A stretch of 64,000 nucleotides of DNA from Xenophilus sp. L33 (GCF_009765735.1 NZ_LMUW01000036.1:1-64000); one strand, 5' to 3'. Shown: positions 52,870-62,958, counted from the stretch's first letter. Translations and numbers: made by a program. Notes: generated by a model from the sequence alone, not told the origin.

Positions 52870-55614
52870 ATGAACGACGACTTCCGCCCCGACCCGGACG
52901 CCCTCATCGCGCAGTGGCGCGCCGACGAGGCGCGCGCCCAGCGCGGGCGGCTGCGCATCTATCTCGGTGCCAGCGCCGGCGTCGGCAAGACCTGGGCGAT
53001 GCTGAGCGCGGCGCAGCGCGAGCAGGCGGCCGGGCGCGAGGTGGTGATCGGTGTCGTGGAGACGCACGGCCGCGGCGAGACCGCCGCGCTGCTGGCCGGC
53101 CTGGAGGCGCTGCCGCTGCGCCAGCAGGCACATCGCGGCCGCAGCCTGGCGGAGTTCGACCTCGATGCCGCCCTCGCCCGCCGCCCGGCGATCCTGCTGG
53201 TCGACGAGCTGGCGCATTCGAACGCGCCCGGCTCGCGCCATGCCAAGCGCTGGCAGGACGTGCAGGAGCTGCAGGCGGCCGGCATCGAGGTCTGGTCGGC
53301 GCTCAACGTGCAGCACCTCGAAAGCCTCAACGGCACGGTCGGCGCGATCACCGGCGTCCGGGTGCACGAGACGGTCCCCGACGCGGTGCTCGACGAGGCC
53401 GACCAGGTGGTGCTGGTCGACGTCACCGCCGACGAGTTGATGGCCCGGCTGGCGGCCGGCAAGGTCTACCTGCCGCAGCAGGCCGAGCGCGCGGCGCAGA
53501 ACTTCTTTCGCAAGGGCAACCTCATCGCGCTGCGCGAGATCGCGTTGCGCCGCACCGCCGAGCATGTCGAGGGCGACGTGCGCGACTGGCGGGTCGAGCA
53601 GTCCGGCCCGCTCGGCGACGCCGGGCCGCCGGCCTGGAACACCTCCGGCGCGATCCTGGCCTGCGTCGGCCCGCACGAAGGCGCCGGCCAGACGGTGCGC
53701 AGCGCCGCCCGCCTGGCCGGGCAGCTCAACGTGCGCTGGCATGCGGCCTATGTCGAGACGCCGCGGCTGCAGCGGCTGGACGCTTCGCGGCGCGACCGCA
53801 TCCTGGCGGTGCTGAAGCTGGCCGAGGAGCTGGGTGCGCAGACCGCGGTGCTGTCGGGCGTCGACGTCGGCGCCGAACTGGCGGCGCATGCGCAGCGGCT
53901 CAACTGCGCGACGCTGGTGATCGGCCGCGCGGAAGCGCCTTCGGGCTGGTGGCGCCGCTGGCCCTTCGCCGCCGCGCGCGGATTGCGGCGCGAACTGTCG
54001 CTGCAGGCGCCCACGCTCGACATCCTCGAAGTCGCACGCGCCGACAGCTCGCGCCGGCTGGCCCGCTGGCAGCCCGCCGCGCGCAACGTGGGCGACCTCG
54101 GCGATGCAGCCCGCGACGGCGAACGCGAACCGGCGCGCTGGCCGCCCTACGCCTGGGCCATCGCGGTCGCCGCCGCCATCACGCTCGGCGCCACACCGCT
54201 GCTCGGCGTGCTGGAGGCCAGCAACCTGGTGATGCTGTTCCTGCTCGGCGTGGTCGGCGTGGCGCTGCGCTTCGGTCGCGGGCCGGCCGCCTTCTCGGCG
54301 CTGCTCAATGTCGCGGCCTTCGACTTCTTCTTCGTCTCGCCGCGGCTGTCGTTCGCGGTCAGCGACGTGCAGTACCTGGTGACCTTCGCGGTCATGCTCG
54401 GCGTCGGGCTGCTGGTCGGGCAATTGACCGCCGGCCTGCGCTTCGCCGCCGGCGTCTCGACCGCCCGCGAGCGACGCGCGCGATCGCTCTTCGAGCTGAC
54501 GCGCGAGCTGTCGGCCGCGCTGGAGAGCGCGCAGGTGATGGCGCTCGGCGCCGCTGCGGTGCGCGGGCATTTCGGCGGGGACGCGCAGGTGCTGGTGGCC
54601 GATGCCGGCGACCGGCTGCAGCTGCCCTCGCCGCCGCCCGAGGGCTTCGACGCCAGCGTCGCCGACTGGACCTTCCGCCAGGGCCAGCCGGCCGGCCTCG
54701 GCACCTCGACCCTGGCGGCGCAAGGCTGGCACTACGTGCCGCTCAAGGCGCCGATGCGGGTGCGCGGCGTGCTGGCGCTGCGGCCCGCCGATCCGCGCTG
54801 GCTCTTGATCCCCGAGCAGGCCCAGCAACTCGACACGCTGGCGCGCCAGATCGCGATCGCGCTCGAGCGAGTGCACTACGTCGACGTGGCGCAGCAGGCG
54901 GTGGTCGAGATGGAATCGGAGCGGCTGCGCAACGCGCTGCTGGGCGCCATCTCGCACGACGTGCGCACGCCGCTGACCGCGCTCATCTCGCTGGCCGAGT
55001 CGCTGCGCGCGATGCCCGCCGTGAGCGGCGAGCAGCAGGCCGCCGCGCAGGCGATCGTCGCCCAGGCGCACCAGCTGCATGCGCTGGTCAGCAACCTGCT
55101 CGACATGGCGCGGCTCGAAGGCGGCGCGGTGCAATTGCGGCGCGACTGGCAGTCGGTGGAGGAAGTGGTCGGCACCGCGATCCGCGCGGCCCGGCCGGCG
55201 CTCGGCGCGCTGCCGGTTCGCACCGCGCTGCCGCCCGACCTGCCGCTGGTGGAATTCGACGCGGTGCTGATCGAGCGGGTGCTGGTCAACCTGCTGGAGA
55301 ACGCGGCCCGCTACGGCGCGCCGCCGATCGAGATCGCAGCGCGCACCACCACCAACACGTTGGAGGTCACGGTGCGCGACCACGGTCCTGGGCTGCCCGC
55401 GGCCGCGGTCGGCCATGCGCAGACGCTCTTCGACAAGTTCACCCGCGGCCAGGCCGAATCGGCGACCCCGGGCGTCGGGCTCGGCCTGGCGATCTGCAAG
55501 GCGGTGGTCGACGCGCACGGCGGCGGCATCACGGCGGCCAACGCCGAAGGCGGCGGCGCAGAATTCACGGTCAGCCTGCCGCGCCGGGCACCGCCCGAAG
55601 CCGCCGAACCATGA
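52870..55614 (+). CDS. kdpD: Potassium-sensing histidine kinase
   Basis: A 914-residue sensor. Domains in order: KdpD N-terminal P-loop domain (Walker A GASAGVGKT near 33), a universal-stress-like domain, four membrane helices (around 425-530), a GAF-like region, and the kinase core with His696 in SHDVRTPLT, then DHGPGLP, FDKFTRG and GVGLGLAI boxes. It phosphorylates KdpE when potassium is scarce. ATG 52870 lies 52 nt after kdpC; the stop overlaps the kdpE start by 4 nt. Confidence 0.96.
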   Translation: MNDDFRPDPDALIAQWRADEARAQRGRLRIYLGASAGVGKTWAMLSAAQREQAAGREVVIGVVETHGRGETAALLAGLEALPLRQQAHRGRSLAEFDLDAALARRPAILLVDELAHSNAPGSRHAKRWQDVQELQAAGIEVWSALNVQHLESLNGTVGAITGVRVHETVPDAVLDEADQVVLVDVTADELMARLAAGKVYLPQQAERAAQNFFRKGNLIALREIALRRTAEHVEGDVRDWRVEQSGPLGDAGPPAWNTSGAILACVGPHEGAGQTVRSAARLAGQLNVRWHAAYVETPRLQRLDASRRDRILAVLKLAEELGAQTAVLSGVDVGAELAAHAQRLNCATLVIGRAEAPSGWWRRWPFAAARGLRRELSLQAPTLDILEVARADSSRRLARWQPAARNVGDLGDAARDGEREPARWPPYAWAIAVAAAITLGATPLLGVLEASNLVMLFLLGVVGVALRFGRGPAAFSALLNVAAFDFFFVSPRLSFAVSDVQYLVTFAVMLGVGLLVGQLTAGLRFAAGVSTARERRARSLFELTRELSAALESAQVMALGAAAVRGHFGGDAQVLVADAGDRLQLPSPPPEGFDASVADWTFRQGQPAGLGTSTLAAQGWHYVPLKAPMRVRGVLALRPADPRWLLIPEQAQQLDTLARQIAIALERVHYVDVAQQAVVEMESERLRNALLGAISHDVRTPLTALISLAESLRAMPAVSGEQQAAAQAIVAQAHQLHALVSNLLDMARLEGGAVQLRRDWQSVEEVVGTAIRAARPALGALPVRTALPPDLPLVEFDAVLIERVLVNLLENAARYGAPPIEIAARTTTNTLEVTVRDHGPGLPAAAVGHAQTLFDKFTRGQAESATPGVGLGLAICKAVVDAHGGGITAANAEGGGAEFTVSLPRRAPPEAAEP

Positions 55615-56309
55615 CCAGCAGCAGCCCCACCGCCATCGTGATCGAGGACGAACCCCAGATCCGCCGCTTCGTGCGCGGCGCGCTGGAAGCCGAAGGCTGG
55701 CGCGTGCACGAGGCCGCGACCCTGCGCGAGGGCCTCGCCGCCGCCGGCACCCGCCAGCCCGACCTGCTGGTGCTCGACCTCGGCCTGCCCGACGGCGACG
55801 GCATCGGCCTGATCCGCGACGTGCGCGGCTGGTCCGCGGTGCCGATCATCGTGCTGTCGGCGCGCAGCGACGAGGCCGACAAGATCGCGGCGCTGGACGC
55901 GGGTGCCGACGACTATCTGACGAAGCCCTTCGGCACCGGCGAATTGCTCGCGCGCGTGCGCGCGAACCTGCGCCGGCCGCGGGCCGGCAGCGGCGACGAC
56001 TCGGCGGAGGCGGTGTTCCGCTTCGGCGACGTCGAGGTGGACCGGGCCGCGCGGCTGGTGCGCCGTGGGGGTGCCGAGGTGCACCTGACGCCGACCGAAT
56101 ACCGGTTGCTGTCGGTGCTCGTCGCCAGTCCGGGGCGCGTGCTCACGCAGCGGCAACTGCTGCGGGAGGTCTGGGGGCCTTCGCACAGCGGGCAGAGCCA
56201 CTATCTGCGGATCTACATGGGTCACCTGCGGCAGAAGCTGGAGGCGGATGCGGCGCAGCCTCGGCACTTGGTGACGGAGACGGCGGTGGGGTATCGGCTG
56301 GTGGTGTAG
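55611..56309 (+). CDS. kdpE: KdpE response regulator
   Basis: A 232-residue OmpR-type regulator. The receiver domain has the acidic pocket Glu12/Asp13, the phosphorylated Asp56 (LVLDLGLPDGDG) and Lys in DYLTKPF. The C-terminal winged helix shows LTPTEYRLLSVL and the RQLLREVWG / YLRIYMGHLRQKL recognition segment. Its start overlaps the kdpD stop (ATGA). It probably activates this operon through the site at 48015-48045. Confidence 0.96.
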   Translation: MTSSSPTAIVIEDEPQIRRFVRGALEAEGWRVHEAATLREGLAAAGTRQPDLLVLDLGLPDGDGIGLIRDVRGWSAVPIIVLSARSDEADKIAALDAGADDYLTKPFGTGELLARVRANLRRPRAGSGDDSAEAVFRFGDVEVDRAARLVRRGGAEVHLTPTEYRLLSVLVASPGRVLTQRQLLREVWGPSHSGQSHYLRIYMGHLRQKLEADAAQPRHLVTETAVGYRLVV

Positions 56310-56336
56310 TCGTCGATCCGAAGGACCGAAGACCTC

Positions 56337-57077
56337 CTACAGGCCCACGGCCAGCTTCGCAATCGGCACCCTCTCCCCGATGCCGAACCGCAGTGTCTCC
56401 GGATCGATGTCCCGCGGGCTCCTGAAGGTTCCGAACAGCCGGTCCCACACCGACAGCACGACGCCGAAGTTGCTGCCGTGGTGCTGCGGATCTTCGCTGT
56501 GGTGGATGTGATGGCTGCGCGGCGTGACCAGGATCCAGTCGACGCCGCGCATCTGCCAGCGCACGTTCATGTGCATCCAGCCGTTGGCCAGGGTGTAGAA
56601 CACGAAGAGGCCGTTGACGACCCACCAAGGCGACACGCCGAGGATCGGGCTGGCGAAGATGTAGGGCAGGTTGAACAGCGTCTGCTGAAGGATGGAGGTC
56701 CTGCTTCCCGCCAGCCAGTACATGTGGGTCGGCGAATGGTGCCAGCGGTGCACGCGCCAGAGAAGCCCGATGTGCACCAGCCGGTGCATCCAGTAGGCGG
56801 CGAAGTCCGCGACCAGGAAGAAGAGCAGCAAGCGCAAGGCAAACGGCCAGGTCGCGATCGCTGCGGGCCAGGGGCCCCGGACATTCGTCCAGACGTTGAG
56901 GTAGGCGGCCACCCGTTGCGTCACGAGCCCGAGGAAGGCCACCGAGACCAGGTCCGCGAGCAGGACCTTGCGCCATTCGATGCGTCGCGCGCCCCAGCGC
57001 CACTCGATCCAGCCGAAGACCACGACCTGGACCAGCGCGAACACGCTGAAGAAAGCGAGCTGCCGCCAGTCGATCAT
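56337..57077 (-). CDS. Sterol desaturase-like di-iron membrane hydroxylase
   Basis: A 246-residue membrane protein of the fatty acid hydroxylase/sterol desaturase superfamily. The three histidine clusters that bind two irons are present: HRLVH, HRWHH and HHIHH (near residues 98, 110 and 193). About four membrane helices. Substrates are lipids; the exact one is unknown. ATG 57077 overlaps the stop of the acyl-CoA synthetase, so the genes are coupled. Confidence 0.92.
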   Translation of the reverse strand: MIDWRQLAFFSVFALVQVVVFGWIEWRWGARRIEWRKVLLADLVSVAFLGLVTQRVAAYLNVWTNVRGPWPAAIATWPFALRLLLFFLVADFAAYWMHRLVHIGLLWRVHRWHHSPTHMYWLAGSRTSILQQTLFNLPYIFASPILGVSPWWVVNGLFVFYTLANGWMHMNVRWQMRGVDWILVTPRSHHIHHSEDPQHHGSNFGVVLSVWDRLFGTFRSPRDIDPETLRFGIGERVPIAKLAVGL

Positions 57078-58636
57078 GAATCGAAGACCGCCCCGTACGC
57101 ATCGCGCAATTCGCGCTTCAACAGCTTGCCGCTCGGGTTCTTCGGCAGCGACGCCACGAACACCACCTTCTTCGGCGTCTTGAACGAAGCCAGTTGCCCC
57201 ACGCAGTGCGCCAGCACATCGTCCTCGGCCGCCGCGTGGCCCGCCTTGAGCACCACCACCGCGACCACCGCCTCGACCCAGTGCGGATGCGCCACGCCGA
57301 TGACCGCGACCTCCGACACCTGCGGCATGCGGTAGATCGTTTCCTCGACCTCGCGGCTGGCCACGTTCTCGCCGCCGGTCTTGATCATGTCCTTCTTGCG
57401 GTCGACCACGCTGATGAAGCCTTCGTCGTCGATCGTGCCGAGGTCGCCCGAATGGAACCAGCCACCCTCGAAGGCCGCCTCGGTGCGCGCGTCGTCGTGG
57501 AAGTAGCCCTGCATCAGGTGCGGCGAGCGATGGACGATCTCGCCGACCTGGCCGGGCGCCACGTCCTTCAGGTCGTCGTCGACCACCCGCGTCTCGACAT
57601 TGAGCACCGCGCGGCCGCAGGAGCCGGGCTTGCGCAGCTGGTCGTCGGGGCCGAGCATGGTCGCGAGCGGCGCGATCTCGGTCTGGCCGTAGAGGTTCCA
57701 AAGCCGCACGCCCGGCAGCCGCGCCGCCAGTTCGCGCATCACCTCGACCGGCATGATCGAGGCGCCGTAGTAGCCCTTGCGCAGCGCGCCCAGGTCGGTG
57801 CGCTCGAAGAGCGGCGAGCGCAGGAGGCCGATCCACACCGTCGGCGGCGCGAAGAACGAAGTGATGCGATGCCGCTCCAGCAGCGGCAGCAGGTTCTCCG
57901 GCGTCGGCCTGGCGGTGATGATGTTGCTGGCACCGACGTAGATCGCCGGTCCCATGAAGACGTCGAGCTGCGCGCAGTGATAGAGCGGCAGCGCGTGCAG
58001 CATCAGGTCGTCGCCGCGGATGTCCGCGTCGACGAGGCAGCTCACGTACTGAGAGATCACCGCCTCGTGGGTCAGCATCGCGCCCTTGGGCGACGACTCG
58101 GTGCCGCTGGTGTAGACGATCTGCGCCAGGTCGCTGCCCGCCAGCTCGACCGCCGGCGCGGCGGCGGTGCAGGCGGCCAGTTCGTCGAAGGACAGCATGT
58201 CGGCAAGCGCCGGGCCCGCCTCCTCCGAAGGCAGCCAGAGGAATTCGCGCACCTGCGTGTCCTCGGCCGCGGCGGCGCGCGCCAGTTCGGCCAAGCCGCT
58301 GTCGGTGGCCAGCAAGGTCGCGCCGGCATGGCGCAGCACGTAGGCGACTTCCGGCGCCCGCAGCATGAAGTTGATCGGCACCAGCACCGCGCCCAGCCGT
58401 GCCAGCGCGAAGCGCAGCGCGATGAAGCCGTGCGAGTTGCGCGCCAGCACCGCGACCCGGTCGCCCTTGGCGACGCCGCGCTGCGCCAGCCCGGCGGCCA
58501 GCCGCTGGCAGAGCGAATCGAATTCGGCGTAGGTCCAGCGCACCTCGCCGCAGGCGATCGCGGGCTTGGTGGGAAACCGGCTGGCGGTGCGATGCAAGAG
58601 GTCGGCCAGGGTCTGGCGACGGACGATCGGATCCAT
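57074..58636 (-). CDS. AMP-dependent acyl-CoA synthetase
   Basis: A 520-residue ligase that activates a carboxylic acid as acyl-AMP and then CoA thioester. The phosphate-binding motif TSGTESSPKGAM is at about 175, followed by LYGQTEIAPL and the hinge HSGDLGTIDDEGFISVVDRKKDMI, with the catalytic lysine in NPSGKLLKREL. It resembles medium-chain or aromatic acid ligases. ATG 58636 is preferred over an in-frame ATG at 58687. Paired with the desaturase-like gene it could act on a lipid or fatty acid. Confidence 0.93.
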   Translation of the reverse strand: MDPIVRRQTLADLLHRTASRFPTKPAIACGEVRWTYAEFDSLCQRLAAGLAQRGVAKGDRVAVLARNSHGFIALRFALARLGAVLVPINFMLRAPEVAYVLRHAGATLLATDSGLAELARAAAAEDTQVREFLWLPSEEAGPALADMLSFDELAACTAAAPAVELAGSDLAQIVYTSGTESSPKGAMLTHEAVISQYVSCLVDADIRGDDLMLHALPLYHCAQLDVFMGPAIYVGASNIITARPTPENLLPLLERHRITSFFAPPTVWIGLLRSPLFERTDLGALRKGYYGASIMPVEVMRELAARLPGVRLWNLYGQTEIAPLATMLGPDDQLRKPGSCGRAVLNVETRVVDDDLKDVAPGQVGEIVHRSPHLMQGYFHDDARTEAAFEGGWFHSGDLGTIDDEGFISVVDRKKDMIKTGGENVASREVEETIYRMPQVSEVAVIGVAHPHWVEAVVAVVVLKAGHAAAEDDVLAHCVGQLASFKTPKKVVFVASLPKNPSGKLLKRELRDAYGAVFDS

Positions 58637-58720
58637 GGGTGTGTCTCTCTCCGCGGCAAGTTGTCGTTGGGGTCGAACCAGCGGCATCTTAGTGGCCTCG
58701 CGGCCGCCCTCGCGAGAGGA

Positions 58721-60229
58721 CTACCCCTGCGCGATGCGCTCCAGCGTGGCCAGGATCGGCCCCGTGTCGGCCGCACCGGTGCTGAGCGCCACGTAGCCGT
58801 CGGGCCGCACCAGGTAGACGTGGCCGCCCACGTATTCGGCGCTCGCCTCGGTGGCGACGGCGGCGGCGATCGGCCGCAGCGCTTGCGGCAGGTCCATCAA
58901 GGGCGCCGACACCGAAAGCACCGCGAAGCGGCCGGTGGCCAGCACGTCGTAGAGGCGCGGCGTCTCGGTCGGCGCCGGCGACAGCAGCAGGTCGGGCGCG
59001 CGTTCGCCACCGGCCGGATGGCGCGCCGCGCCGCGCGGCGATTCGGTCAGCGGGCTGTCGTGGTAGTGCAGGTCGACCTCGGCCAGTTGGTCGACGAAGC
59101 GCTGGCGCAGCGCCGGCAGGTGGCCGAGCGCGCCGACGGCCAGGCTTCGCAATTCCGTCAGCACCGGGTTGCGCATCAGCGCGACCTTGGTCATGTTGCC
59201 GGCGGCGCGCAGCACCTGGTCGCCGATCGCGCTGCGCTCGGGCGAGTAGCTCTCGAGCAGCGCTTCGCCGGCCGCGCCGTGCCAGACCATCGCGAGCTTC
59301 CAGGCGAGGTTGAAGGCGTCCTGCATGCCGGTGTTCATGCCCTGGCCGCCGGCCGGGCTGTGCACGTGCGCCGCGTCGCCGCACAGGAAGACGCGGCCGT
59401 GCCGGTAGTCCTTGACCTTGCGCTCGTTGATGCGAAAGCGGCTGATCCAGAACGGATCGTGGGCATGCAGCCCCTTGGGGCCGCGATGGTCGATCAGCGC
59501 CTGGATCTCGCGCAGGGTCGGCGCCGGCGCCTCGTCCGCGGCGGCCAGGCCGACGTCGGCGATCACCCGCAGGCGGGTGGCGTCGATCGGGAAGAAGACC
59601 ATCACGCCGTCGGGCGTCCAGCAGATGGTGATCTCGTCGCGCGGCAGTTCGCCGTCGATCTGCAGGTCGGCCAGCACCCAGTCCGAAGGCATGGTGTCGC
59701 CGGTGAAGGGCAGCGCGAGCGCGTGGCGCACCGTGCTGTGGGCGCCGTCGCAGGCGGCCAGCCAGGACGCCTGCAGTGTCTCGTCGCGGCCGTCGGGATG
59801 GCGCAGCAGCGCGCTCACGCCGTCGGCCTCCTCGGTGAAGGAAATGAGTTCGACCCGCCGCTCGACCGTCACGCCGAGCTTCGCCAGCTGTTCCTCCAGC
59901 AGCCGCTCGGTCTCGCTCTGCGGAATCATCAGCGCGAAGCGGTATTGGCTGCGGGCGGTGTCGAAGCGCACGTGCATCAGCAGATCGGTGCCGTCGTCGG
60001 CCAGGATGCGCGCGCCGTGCGCCTGCAGGCCGGCGTCGATGAAGGGCCGGCTGCAGCCCTGGATGTCGAGCAGCTCCAGCGTGCGCGGCCAGATGACCAG
60101 CGCCTTCGACTTGTCGGTGCGCGCCGCGGCGCGGTCGACGACGCGCACGTCGACGCCGCGGCGTTTCAGGGCCATCGCCATCGTCAGCCCCACGGGGCCG
60201 GCGCCGGCAACCAGGACAGGGGATGTCAT
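58721..60229 (-). CDS. FAD-dependent aromatic monooxygenase
   Basis: A 502-residue flavoprotein hydroxylase of the PheA/TfdB type. The FAD motif VAGAGPVGLTMAMAL starts near residue 6, the second FAD segment is GRVFLCGDAAHVHSP with the following GGQGMNTG, and the middle holds the CDGAHSTVRHAL signature. A C-terminal thioredoxin-like domain is present. It would hydroxylate a phenol or similar ring with NAD(P)H and oxygen. GGAG lies 8 nt before ATG 60229. Confidence 0.93.
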   Translation of the reverse strand: MTSPVLVAGAGPVGLTMAMALKRRGVDVRVVDRAAARTDKSKALVIWPRTLELLDIQGCSRPFIDAGLQAHGARILADDGTDLLMHVRFDTARSQYRFALMIPQSETERLLEEQLAKLGVTVERRVELISFTEEADGVSALLRHPDGRDETLQASWLAACDGAHSTVRHALALPFTGDTMPSDWVLADLQIDGELPRDEITICWTPDGVMVFFPIDATRLRVIADVGLAAADEAPAPTLREIQALIDHRGPKGLHAHDPFWISRFRINERKVKDYRHGRVFLCGDAAHVHSPAGGQGMNTGMQDAFNLAWKLAMVWHGAAGEALLESYSPERSAIGDQVLRAAGNMTKVALMRNPVLTELRSLAVGALGHLPALRQRFVDQLAEVDLHYHDSPLTESPRGAARHPAGGERAPDLLLSPAPTETPRLYDVLATGRFAVLSVSAPLMDLPQALRPIAAAVATEASAEYVGGHVYLVRPDGYVALSTGAADTGPILATLERIAQG

Positions 60230-60308
60230 GGCGAGGTTCTCCAGGCTTGTCAGCGATCCCGCCACTGTTCGGCCGGGATCGGAGCCTGTCAATAGGCGGG
60301 CAGCGCGC

Positions 60309-60824
60309 TCAGAAGTTCGCGTTGATCGTCGCGCCGTTCAGGATCTGGCATTCGCCGGTGCCGCCGCCGGACATGCCCTGGCTCGGCACCAGCATGTGCA
60401 GCCGGCAGCGCATCTGGCCGCCGGCGGGCGTCTTCAGGTTCGCCAGCACCTTGCCGGTGTAGACGGTCGAGAACTGCACCGCGTCGTACATCGGCATGCC
60501 CATGCCCATGTTCATGCCGCCGTAGCCCCAGTAGGACCAGTCGGTCCAGCCGGGCGGGTAGCCGGCCCACAGCGGCGCCAGTGCCTGCGCCTCGGTGCGC
60601 TGGGTGATCTGCACGAAGGGCCCGCTGTAGACCGCGCCCGGCAGGGTCGCGGTCATGGTGCCGGTGATGCCGCCGTCGATGCTCTTCCAGGTGAACTTGA
60701 CCGCCTCGGCGGGCTTGCCCTTCTGCGTGATGTCACCGGTGCCGACACCGGTCGTGGTGCAGCCGGCCAGAAGGACGGCGACGGCGGACAAGGCGGCGAG
60801 AGCGCCCGTTTTGAAGTTCGACAT
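60309..60824 (-). CDS. Small lipoprotein
   Basis: A 171-residue lipoprotein with signal LSAVAVLLAGC-TTT. The mature part has several beta-type stretches and a Met/Gly/Trp-rich loop (WSYWGYGGMNMGMGMPMYD). Two cysteines near the end (MRCRLHM and GTGECQILNG) could form a disulfide. GAGGAAAA precedes ATG 60824. I do not recognise the family; the Met cluster could bind copper, which is inference. Confidence 0.72.
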   Translation of the reverse strand: MSNFKTGALAALSAVAVLLAGCTTTGVGTGDITQKGKPAEAVKFTWKSIDGGITGTMTATLPGAVYSGPFVQITQRTEAQALAPLWAGYPPGWTDWSYWGYGGMNMGMGMPMYDAVQFSTVYTGKVLANLKTPAGGQMRCRLHMLVPSQGMSGGGTGECQILNGATINANF

Positions 60825-60922
60825 GGACGGTTTTCCTCTGTGGTGGTCGGACGGCTCGACGCGGCCGTGCGCGACGGCCCGGTGTGCCGGGCCGTCGCGA
60901 TTGTTCCGCATTTCGGGTCGGC

Positions 60923-61438
60923 TCAGCCGCGCCGCCGCAGGTGGTCGCGCAGCAGGTCGAAGGTGCCGCCGAAGCCCATCCGCATCGAATCGAAGCCGGC
61001 GCGGAAGGTCGCCTGCTCGGCCTCGGTGGCGTCGATCGGCTGGCCGCGCATGGTCAGGGTGGACTTGCCGGCGGCGCCCGGCACCTCGTCGAAGATCCAG
61101 GTGTTGAGCACCTCGAGCGGCCATTCCGGATTGAAGGGCGCGCGGATCAGGCCGCCCTGCGCGTTGGAGAAGGCGTTGGTGAACACGATCCGCCCCGGCG
61201 CCTCGATCTCGCGGTAGACGAAGCGGCCCCACATGGTGTAGCCGGCGGCGGCCATCGCGTAGACGAAGCTGCCGTGCGGCCGCAGCTCGAAATGCAGCAC
61301 CCGCAGCTCGGAGCCCGGCAGCCCCCACCATTGCCGCAGCTGCGCCGGGTCGGTGAAGGCCTGCCAGACGGCCTCGCGGGGCGCGTCGAAGCTGCGGCTG
61401 AGGATGAAGACGTCGTCGGCGTCGGCGCTGCGGTCCAC
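60923..61438 (-). CDS. SRPBCC (AHSA1-type) domain protein
   Basis: A 171-residue START-like fold protein. The opening VFILSRSFDAPREAVWQAFTDP and the closing ATEAEQATFRAGFDSMRMGFGGTFDLL are hallmarks of the AHSA1 group, which bind hydrophobic ligands; some act with Hsp90 or in stress. GTG at 61438 is chosen because AAGGAG lies 8 nt upstream (61452-61447); a longer ATG frame to 61579 has no ribosome site. Confidence 0.88.
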   Translation of the reverse strand: MDRSADADDVFILSRSFDAPREAVWQAFTDPAQLRQWWGLPGSELRVLHFELRPHGSFVYAMAAAGYTMWGRFVYREIEAPGRIVFTNAFSNAQGGLIRAPFNPEWPLEVLNTWIFDEVPGAAGKSTLTMRGQPIDATEAEQATFRAGFDSMRMGFGGTFDLLRDHLRRRG

Positions 61439-61632
61439 TTTGACTGCTCCTTGAATGGCTTCGGGGTCTTGAGGGTCATCGCCCGCACGGCAAGGGCCGC
61501 TCCGGCGAAAAGCGCGGGATGCTGGCAACATGAAGCGCCGCGACGCCCGGCACATGCATCGGCACACAGCCGCCAGCATATGCCAGAGCCGCCCTTTCGT
61601 TCAACCGATCCGGCCCCGGCCGGCGACCGCCC

Positions 61633-62958
61633 ATGTCACGTCAACTCAAGCTCGGCGCCTTCATGCGCCCGGTCAGCATCCACACCGGCGCCTGGCGCTA
61701 TCCGGGCGCCTTCGCCGACGCCAATTTCAATTTCGCGCACCTCAAGCGCTTCGCGCAGACGCTGGAGCGGGCCCGCTTCGACGCGTTCTTCATGGCCGAC
61801 CACCTGGCGGTGCTCAACATGCCGATCGAGGCGCTCCAGCGCAGCCACACGGTCAGCTCCTTCGAGCCCTTCACCCTGCTGTCGGCGCTCAGCCAGCGCA
61901 CCGAGCATCTCGGCCTGGTCGCGACCGCCTCCACCACCTTCGACGAGCCCTTCCACATCGCCCGCCGCTTCGCCTCGCTCGACCACCTGAGCAATGGCCG
62001 TGCCGGCTGGAACATCGTCACCACCTCGAACCCCGACGCGGCGCTCAACTTCGGCCGCGAAGACCACATGGAGCACGACGAGCGCTACGCCCGGGCGCGC
62101 GAGTTCTACGACGTGGTGACGGGCCTCTGGGACAGCTGGGCCGACGACGCCTTCATCCGCGACGCCGAAAGCGGCCTCTTCTTCGACCCTTCCAGGCTGC
62201 ACACGCTGAACCACAAGGGCAAGTACCTGTCGGTGCGCGGGCCGCTGCACATCGCGCGGCCGGTGCAGGGCTGGCCGGTGATCGTCCAGGCCGGCGCCTC
62301 CGAGCCCGGGCGCCAGCTGGCCGCGGAGACCGCCGAGATGATCTTCGCGGCGCACGGCACGCTGGCCGAGGCCCAGCGCTTCTACGCCGACGTCAAGCGC
62401 CGGGTGGTGGCGGCCGGCCGCGAGCGCGACCACGTCAAGATCCTGCCGGGCGCCTTCGTGGTGGTCGGCGACACGCTGGACGAAGCCCGCGCGATGCGCG
62501 CCACGCTCGACAGCGGCGTGCACTACGCCAGTGCGATCGCCTCGCTGTCGATCGCGCTCGGCACCGACGCCTCCGTCTTCGACCCCGACGGCCCGCTGCC
62601 GCCGGTGCCCGAGACCAATGCCAGCAAGAGCGGCCGCGAGCGGGTCATCGCGCTGGCCGAGCGCGAGGGCCTGACCGTGCGGCAACTAGCGCAGCGCCTG
62701 GGCGGCTACGGCGGCCTGGCCTTCGTCGGCACCGCCGCGAGCATCGCCGACAGCATGCAGGAATGGCTGGAGACCGAGGGCTGCGACGGCTTCAACATCA
62801 TGTTCCCGTGGCTGCCGGGCGGGCTGGACGCCTTCTGCGAGAAGGTGGTGCCCGAGCTTCAGCGGCGCGGCATCTTCCGGCGCGAATACGAAGGCCGCAC
62901 CCTGCGCGAGAACCTCGGCCTGCCGCGGCCGGCCAACCGTTTCTTCCCGGCGGGCTGA
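61633..62958 (+). CDS. LLM-class flavin-dependent monooxygenase
   Basis: A 441-residue flavoprotein of the NtaA/SnaA/DszA group, which use reduced FMN to oxidise nitrilotriacetate, sulfonates or similar compounds. The N-terminal region (LKLGAFMRPVSIHTGAWRYPG) and the FMN loop (LNNGRAGWNIVTTSNP, with the GRAGWN motif) fit well, as does VQAGASEPGRQLAAETAEMIF. A reductase partner is not in the window. ATG 61633 has no strong ribosome site. Confidence 0.92.
   Translation: MSRQLKLGAFMRPVSIHTGAWRYPGAFADANFNFAHLKRFAQTLERARFDAFFMADHLAVLNMPIEALQRSHTVSSFEPFTLLSALSQRTEHLGLVATASTTFDEPFHIARRFASLDHLSNGRAGWNIVTTSNPDAALNFGREDHMEHDERYARAREFYDVVTGLWDSWADDAFIRDAESGLFFDPSRLHTLNHKGKYLSVRGPLHIARPVQGWPVIVQAGASEPGRQLAAETAEMIFAAHGTLAEAQRFYADVKRRVVAAGRERDHVKILPGAFVVVGDTLDEARAMRATLDSGVHYASAIASLSIALGTDASVFDPDGPLPPVPETNASKSGRERVIALAEREGLTVRQLAQRLGGYGGLAFVGTAASIADSMQEWLETEGCDGFNIMFPWLPGGLDAFCEKVVPELQRRGIFRREYEGRTLRENLGLPRPANRFFPAG

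Noticed and set aside
52774-55518. A 914-codon frame antisense to kdpD
   Set aside because: It mirrors kdpD exactly and has no recognisable domain or ribosome site.
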